A stretch of DNA of 9,484 nucleotides from contig JBJXFX010000026.1 of NCBI GenBank assembly GCA_046152925.1, forward strand, positions 1 through 9,484, read 5' to 3'. Positions 6,238-9,484 of this stretch are shown here, one piece after another (position 1 is the first letter of the stretch; every line of letters begins with the position of its first letter). Both the position numbers and the translations under genes were made by a program. The notes below the pieces were generated by a model, which saw only the letters and a list, made by a program, of their open reading frames with translations, searched no databases and was not told the DNA's origin. This stretch comes from CAMAUF01 sp046152925. Lineage in GTDB: Bacteria > Chloroflexota > Dehalococcoidia > Tepidiformales > Tepidiformaceae.

Positions 6238-6243
6238 ATCATA
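6238..6243 (-). promoter_or_regulatory. Possible -10 element of the toxin-antitoxin operon
   Basis: TATGAT on the minus strand matches 5 of 6 bases of the -10 consensus. It predicts a transcript start near 6231, about 14 bases before the antitoxin GTG and upstream of its GGAGG. No good -35 was found. If real, the pair has its own promoter inside the 43-base gap after the DUF4188 gene. Confidence 0.4.
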
Positions 6244-6260
6244 CACCCCGACAACAGCGC

Positions 6261-6746
6261 CTACGCGTCCGGCAGCCCTTCGCCTTCGCCCTCACGGAGC
6301 GCCGCCCGCTGGCCAGCCGTCCGCTTGCGGCCAGTCGCCGGGACCACCTCGAAGGCTGCGCCGAGGCCAGTGGGCGGCATATTGTTGTAAATCGCCTCGT
6401 AGGCGCCGGCCGGGACGAGGTAGGTCTCGTGCCAGATGCCCACGTCGCCGTTCGAACCGATCGCGCGATTGAACTTGGCCCAGGCGGGCAGGTGGCTCTG
6501 GGCGCGGGCGCGGGCGTACCGGTCCAGCGCCTCAAACGACCGCCAGTACTGGATGACGACGGGCGAGATCGGGCTGCCGAAGCTGAGGCGCGCGCCGAGG
6601 AGCCCTGAGTCCTTCTGGCTCGCGAGTTCCCGTAGCATCCGCGGCATAGCGATGAAGACTGGCAGCCACTTCCATGGCTTCCACGGCTTGTTGATCCGCA
6701 TCCCGATCAAGAAGACGACGAAGTCGCCTTCGACGTGCGGGGTCAC
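6261..6746 (-). CDS. DUF4188 family protein (putative monooxygenase-like)
   Basis: A 161-residue frame from GTG 6746. It shows the DUF4188 signature: EGDFVVFLIGMRINKPWKPW (6-25), WLPVFIAMPRMLREL, VIQYWRSFEALDRYAR, HLPAWAKFNRAIGSNGDVGI followed by WHETYLVPAGAYEAIYNNMP. The family has a dimeric alpha-beta-barrel-like core and is sometimes called monooxygenase-like, but no reaction is established to my knowledge. The start is odd. GTG has only AAGGA 4 bases upstream, while a strong AGGAGG (6784-6779) sits 32 bases upstream with no ATG, GTG or TTG at proper distance. The in-frame upstream codons (TVTASVRKER) resemble family N-termini. The gene diverges from the MerR gene, with twin palindromes between them, so MerR control is likely. 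The C-terminal tail (REGEGEGLPDA) is acidic and unconserved. Confidence 0.82.
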   Translation of the reverse strand: MTPHVEGDFVVFLIGMRINKPWKPWKWLPVFIAMPRMLRELASQKDSGLLGARLSFGSPISPVVIQYWRSFEALDRYARARAQSHLPAWAKFNRAIGSNGDVGIWHETYLVPAGAYEAIYNNMPPTGLGAAFEVVPATGRKRTAGQRAALREGEGEGLPDA

Positions 6747-6778
6747 CCGTTCCTTGCGGACGCTCGCCGTTACCGTGC

Positions 6779-6784
6779 CCTCCT
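6779..6784 (-). promoter_or_regulatory. Strong Shine-Dalgarno sequence upstream of the DUF4188 gene
   Basis: AGGAGG on the minus strand, the best ribosome binding site in the window by match. The codon 5 bases downstream is GTA (6773-6771), in frame with the DUF4188 gene; no standard start codon stands at the right distance. It may promote initiation at a non-standard codon or re-initiation at GTG 6746. Confidence 0.45.
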
Positions 6785-6793
6785 GGTCGTCTG

Positions 6794-6808
6794 GATAGTG
6801 ACACTATC
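6794..6808 (+). promoter_or_regulatory. Palindromic operator 1 (GATAGTGACACTATC)
   Basis: A perfect palindrome about a single central base, extended to 17 bp by flanking G and C (6793-6809). It lies in the divergent merR/DUF4188 intergenic region and overlaps the predicted -35 of the merR promoter (GTGACA, 6798-6803). The most likely binder is the adjacent MerR protein, by inference from position. Confidence 0.6.
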
Positions 6809-6826
6809 CGATAGTGAGACTATCTT
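6798..6826 (+). promoter_or_regulatory. Predicted promoter of the merR-type gene
   Basis: GTGACA (6798-6803, 5 of 6 to -35) and TATCTT (6821-6826, 4 of 6 to -10) are separated by 17 bases. Both hexamers lie within the twin palindromes, so bound regulator would block RNA polymerase. The 17-base spacer is normal, not the 19-20 bases of MerR-activated promoters, favouring simple repression in this direction. Confidence 0.45.
6810..6824 (+). promoter_or_regulatory. Palindromic operator 2 (GATAGTGAGACTATC)
   Basis: A second copy of the dyad, differing from the first at one central base, with its centre 16 bases away. It overlaps the predicted merR -10 (TATCTT, 6821-6826). The junction of the two copies also forms a perfect dyad, CACTATC-C-GATAGTG (6802-6816), so half-sites alternate regularly through 31 bases. 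Confidence 0.6.
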
Positions 6827-6892
6827 CAACTCCATCCCACCGGCCGCACCGTGAGATGTACCACGAAGCACGCCGGCTGCGAGCATGTGCCG

Positions 6893-7564
6893 ATGAAAGT
6901 CTCCGAACTGAGCCACGCCACTGGCGTGCCGGTGGCGTCGATCAAGTTCTACCTCCGCGAGGGGCTCTTGCCCCCGGGCCGCCGCACCGGCCCGAACCAG
7001 GCCGATTACTCGGAGGACCACATCCGGCGGCTCGGCGCGATTCGGGCCCTCCGTGATGTCGCCGGGCTGAGCATCCTCACCATCAAGCGCCTCGTGGACG
7101 CGATCGATGACCCACATCTCCCGACGATCGAGTTGCTCGGCGCCGTCTCTGACGCCCTGACTGAGACCGAAGGCGCCCCGCCGCCGGGTATGAGCGCGGC
7201 GCAGGACGACATCGACGCCCTTTTCGGCCACCTCGGCTGGGAGGTGCACCGAGGGTCGGCGCACTACCGCCTCGCGTCCACGCTGATCGCGCTCCGCGGC
7301 GCCTTTCCCTTCCCGATCCCGTGGCAAGCGCTGATCCCGTACGCGAAGGCCGTGGAAGGCGTCGCCGAGACGGAGATCGCCTTCACCCTCGGCGAATCCG
7401 GCACCGCCTCGGACCGGGACCGCGCCGTTGAGGCCGTCGTCGTAGGCACGGTTGTCTTCGAGCAGGCTCTCGGCGCGCTGCGGCGCGCCGCTCACGAGCA
7501 CTTCAGCCGCCGTGCGCTCGGCATCGCGCCGGGAGCATCGCAGGCTCGACCTGGCTTGTCGTGA
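6893..7564 (+). CDS. MerR family transcriptional regulator
   Basis: A 223-residue protein. The N-terminal MerR winged helix is clear from residue 1: MKVSELSHATGVPVASIKFY, LREGLLPPGRRTGPNQADYS, then HIRRLGAIRALRDVAGLSIL. The wing's aromatic YS and the following helix are present. The effector part (about 75-223) is long and helical and has no Cys or His clusters of metal sensors, so the ligand is probably an organic molecule or none. I start at ATG 6893 because the HTH normally begins there; a GTG at 6851 would add 14 residues without domain support. No Shine-Dalgarno sequence is obvious for either. It diverges from the DUF4188 gene and the twin GATAGT palindromes lie between, suggesting autoregulation and control of the DUF4188 gene. 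Sensing function is unknown. Confidence 0.88.
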   Translation: MKVSELSHATGVPVASIKFYLREGLLPPGRRTGPNQADYSEDHIRRLGAIRALRDVAGLSILTIKRLVDAIDDPHLPTIELLGAVSDALTETEGAPPPGMSAAQDDIDALFGHLGWEVHRGSAHYRLASTLIALRGAFPFPIPWQALIPYAKAVEGVAETEIAFTLGESGTASDRDRAVEAVVVGTVVFEQALGALRRAAHEHFSRRALGIAPGASQARPGLS

Positions 7565-7586
7565 CCGGATCTCCACCCGCCTGCGC

Positions 7587-7616
7587 CTGACTGGCCCCCC
7601 GCCCCACTCGGACAAT
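7587..7616 (+). promoter_or_regulatory. Possible promoter of the TadG-like gene
   Basis: CTGACT (7587-7592) and GACAAT (7611-7616), 4 of 6 matches each, lie 18 bases apart, the same layout and same -10 hexamer as before the AbrB-type gene. The predicted transcript start is near GTG 7622, upstream of ATG 7664. Confidence 0.35.
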
Positions 7617-7663
7617 GCGGGGTGAGCGGATGGCGAGCGGAAGAAACCGGGAGCTCAGGTCTC

Positions 7664-8716
7664 ATGCGCGCACTCCAACGACTCATCCGGGCCCTCGTCC
7701 AGCGGGGCGAGCACGGCCCAGCGCTGATCCTCTTCGCCGGGGGCGCCGCGACGCTCTGCGGTCTCGTCGGCCTCTCCGTCGATATCGGACAATTGGTGTG
7801 GACACGGGCGGACCTGCAAAAGGCTGCGGACGCAGGCGCCTTCGCCGCGGCGCGTGAACTCCCGAACGTGACGGGCGCGGGCACGATCGCCGAGGCCTAC
7901 GTCGCCAGCAACAGCCCCTCTGGGACGACCGCGGCGATCACCTACTCTCAAACCACCACCACGAACGACACGATCCACGTCACGGCGAGCCGCTACGTGT
8001 CGTACTACTTCCTCAAACTCTTCGGGATGAGCGGGTCGAGCGTCTCCGCCGATGCGACGGCGCGAAACGGCGTCTACAACGGTGGGACGGGCGTGCTCCC
8101 TTGGGGGCTCGTCCCCAACAACGGGAGCAACAGCACCCTGCTTTCGAACGCCTGTTACCTGGGCCTCGATTCCGCGGGTCTCCCGATCTTCAAACAAAAC
8201 CAGTCCTGCACCCTAAAGTACGGCGCTGGCGAAAACTTCGGCGGCGACTTCGGCGCTTTGGTCCTCGATAAGACCGGCGCGGACGAGTACCGCGAGAACA
8301 TCATGAACGGCTCGACCACCTTATACATGGTTGGCGACCAAGTGAGCCCGCAAACGGGCGCCATGGTGGGTCCGACCAAGCAGGGCGTGAACAGCCGGCT
8401 CGCGCGGTCGGCTCCTTCCGGATGTCCGAGCAACGCGATCGGCGATGTCCTGAGGACGAACTCTGATGGCACCGTCTCCATCGCCCCGAATTGCCTGAAC
8501 AGCCCCCGGATCATCATCATCCCGGTCGTAAATCAGGTGAATAACCCGAACCAGTCCACCATCATCGGCTTCGCCTTTATGTTCCTCGAAGGGCTGAGCG
8601 ATACCGGCGGCAAGACCCAAGTGACGGGGCAGTTCATCACGATCGTGACGCCGCTCCCCGGGGGCCAATACTTGGGGACGGGAAACGGGCCAACGGCTTC
8701 GATCCTCGTGCAGTAG
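7664..8716 (+). CDS. TadG-like pilus-assembly / secreted surface protein
   Basis: A 350-residue protein from ATG 7664. The N-terminus matches the Tad/TadG-like domain: a basic stretch, then a single membrane helix (HGPALILFAGGAATLCGLVG), VDIG, and LQKAADAGAFAAA (the usual LQxAADAAALAAA signature). The rest should lie outside the membrane. It is rich in Asn, Thr, Ser and Gly, has several Cys (ACYLG, QSCTL, GCPSN, NCLN) and ends in beta-rich SPRIIIIPVV and GFAFMFLEGL. TadG-like proteins accompany Flp/tight-adherence pili, but no other tad gene is present here. Base composition is slightly lower in GC than in neighbours, as usual for surface proteins. I chose ATG 7664 (GGGAG 10 bases upstream; family start). 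GTG 7622, directly behind a -10-like element, would add 14 residues and is a real alternative. Confidence 0.8.
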   Translation: MRALQRLIRALVQRGEHGPALILFAGGAATLCGLVGLSVDIGQLVWTRADLQKAADAGAFAAARELPNVTGAGTIAEAYVASNSPSGTTAAITYSQTTTTNDTIHVTASRYVSYYFLKLFGMSGSSVSADATARNGVYNGGTGVLPWGLVPNNGSNSTLLSNACYLGLDSAGLPIFKQNQSCTLKYGAGENFGGDFGALVLDKTGADEYRENIMNGSTTLYMVGDQVSPQTGAMVGPTKQGVNSRLARSAPSGCPSNAIGDVLRTNSDGTVSIAPNCLNSPRIIIIPVVNQVNNPNQSTIIGFAFMFLEGLSDTGGKTQVTGQFITIVTPLPGGQYLGTGNGPTASILVQ

Positions 8717-8738
8717 GTGTCCTTAGCAAGCCGCGTCC

Positions 8739-8744
8739 GATACT
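8739..8744 (+). promoter_or_regulatory. Possible -10 element of the thioesterase gene
   Basis: GATACT (4 of 6) ends 6 bases before GTG 8751, the same arrangement as before the AbrB-type gene. No good -35 was found. If real, the thioesterase mRNA is leaderless and the gene is not solely dependent on the TadG transcript. Confidence 0.3.
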
Positions 8745-8750
8745 TGCTCC

Positions 8751-9449
8751 GTGACTGAACCGCTCCGGCCGACCTCCCATCGCTGGCTCCCCGACGAAGC
8801 TCCACCGGAAGGCAAGCGGGCGGCCCTCCACCGCCTTGCCGCCGCCATCCGCGAGACCATCGAGTTGATGATGGAGACCGGCCTTCCCGAGGAAGAGATC
8901 GCAGCGGCCGCCGCCGATATCGAGCGCTTCAACGCGCTCCTCGCGGCGGGCCCGCGCGACCGCCCGCTCTGGGGGTTCGCCGAACGGAGCACCTCCGGCG
9001 CGAGCAGCGGCTTCTACGACAACAGCCCAATCTCCGGGCCGGGCAACCCGATCGCGCCGCCGCTCAGTCTCCGGATCGAGGACGGCGCGACCGTCGCCCG
9101 CGCAACCTTCGGCCTCGCCTACGAAGGCCCGCCCGGCCACGTCCACGGTGGGCATGTCGCCGCTGCGTTCGATGAGGTCCTGGGGATGGTCCAGTCGATG
9201 ACCGGGAACCCGGGGATGACCGGCACGCTCGTCGTGCGGTACCGGCGCCCGACGCCGCTCTACAAAGAACTCACGTTTCGCGGCGCCGTCGACCGCGTCG
9301 AGGACCGAAAGATCTACACGACGGCGACGCTGCACGACGGGGAGACGCTGCTGGCGGAGGCCGAGGGTCTTTTTATCGCCGTCGGCCAGGATCGCTTCCG
9401 CCAATTGGCGGAAGAGACGGAGCGCTCGATGGCGCCCGCACCCGCCTGA
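8751..9449 (+). CDS. PaaI family (hotdog) thioesterase
   Basis: A 232-residue protein that should hydrolyse acyl-CoA thioesters in the cytoplasm. After an N-terminal helical extension of about 75 residues (AALHRLAAAIRETIELMMET) comes the 4HBT/PaaI hotdog fold. NPIAPPLSLRI is the first strand, then the active-site segment GHVHGGHVAAAFDEVLG (129-145), with the HGG turn and Asp141/Glu142 on the central helix. TGTLVVRYRRPTPLYKELTF is the strand pair lining the substrate groove. All expected catalytic elements are present. The start is GTG 8751, 34 bases after the TadG stop. No Shine-Dalgarno sequence is seen, and a -10-like GATACT sits 6 bases upstream, fitting leaderless initiation. Actual acyl-CoA substrate is unknown. 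The N-terminal extension is common in the THEM4-like branch. Confidence 0.9.
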   Translation: MTEPLRPTSHRWLPDEAPPEGKRAALHRLAAAIRETIELMMETGLPEEEIAAAAADIERFNALLAAGPRDRPLWGFAERSTSGASSGFYDNSPISGPGNPIAPPLSLRIEDGATVARATFGLAYEGPPGHVHGGHVAAAFDEVLGMVQSMTGNPGMTGTLVVRYRRPTPLYKELTFRGAVDRVEDRKIYTTATLHDGETLLAEAEGLFIAVGQDRFRQLAEETERSMAPAPA

Positions 9450-9467
9450 GCCAGCAATCCTCAAGAC

Positions 9468-9484
9468 ATGAAAGCGGCCCTTCC
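9468..9484 (+). CDS. Possible start of another gene, cut by window edge
   Basis: ATG 9468 opens the frame MKAAL before the window ends, 18 bases after the thioesterase stop on the same strand. MKAAL is a common beginning of zinc-type alcohol dehydrogenases and quinone oxidoreductases, but five residues cannot identify a protein. Confidence 0.25.

Noticed and set aside
6770..7615. 281-residue minus-strand frame opposite the merR gene
   Set aside because: Shadow frame; it would also remove the divergent operator region, and no domain is visible.
8637..9464. 275-residue minus-strand frame opposite the thioesterase gene
   Set aside because: Antisense shadow of a gene with intact hotdog motifs.
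1..9484. CRISPR array, tRNA, rRNA, insertion sequence or phage element
   Set aside because: No regularly spaced repeats, cloverleaf sequence, transposase or integrase motif, or terminal inverted repeats were seen on either strand.

Overview
This is a GC-rich, densely coded stretch of a bacterial chromosome. Two flavin/F420-type luciferase-like oxidoreductases, a long-form LeuA, an orphan TadG-like protein and a DUF433/DUF5615 pair together suggest an uncultured Chloroflexota or a deep-branching Actinomycetota. The sequence alone does not settle which. No rRNA, tRNA, CRISPR array, insertion sequence or phage gene was seen.

Layout. The left edge holds the N-terminal 242 residues of a luciferase-like monooxygenase (minus strand; its C-terminus lies outside the window). 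It diverges from a small AbrB-type DNA-binding protein that has no toxin partner beside it. Next comes a compact leucine operon head: a promoter, a 12-residue leader peptide with three consecutive Leu codons, a stable hairpin, an intrinsic terminator, and then leuA (2-isopropylmalate synthase). This has the parts of a ribosome-mediated attenuator. An MFS transporter follows on the plus strand and converges with a small two-helix membrane protein on the minus strand.

The centre is a minus-strand run read right to left: DUF4188 protein, DUF433 antitoxin, DUF5615 PIN-like toxin, a second luciferase-like oxidoreductase, and the small membrane protein. The toxin and antitoxin overlap by four bases. 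At the head of this run, a MerR-family regulator diverges from the DUF4188 gene. Between them lie two nearly identical 15-bp palindromes (GATAGT-N3-ACTATC), most simply read as the regulator's operators controlling both directions.

The right part is on the plus strand: a TadG-like pilus-assembly or surface protein without other tad genes, a PaaI-type hotdog thioesterase, and possibly the first codons of another gene at the edge.

A recurring trait is a -10-like hexamer ending 5-7 bases before a possible start codon (AbrB gene, leuA leader peptide, thioesterase, and an upstream GTG of the TadG gene). This suggests that leaderless mRNAs are common in this organism. No clearly new multi-gene system is visible. 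The most informative elements are the leuA attenuator, the merR/DUF4188 operator pair and the toxin-antitoxin pair.
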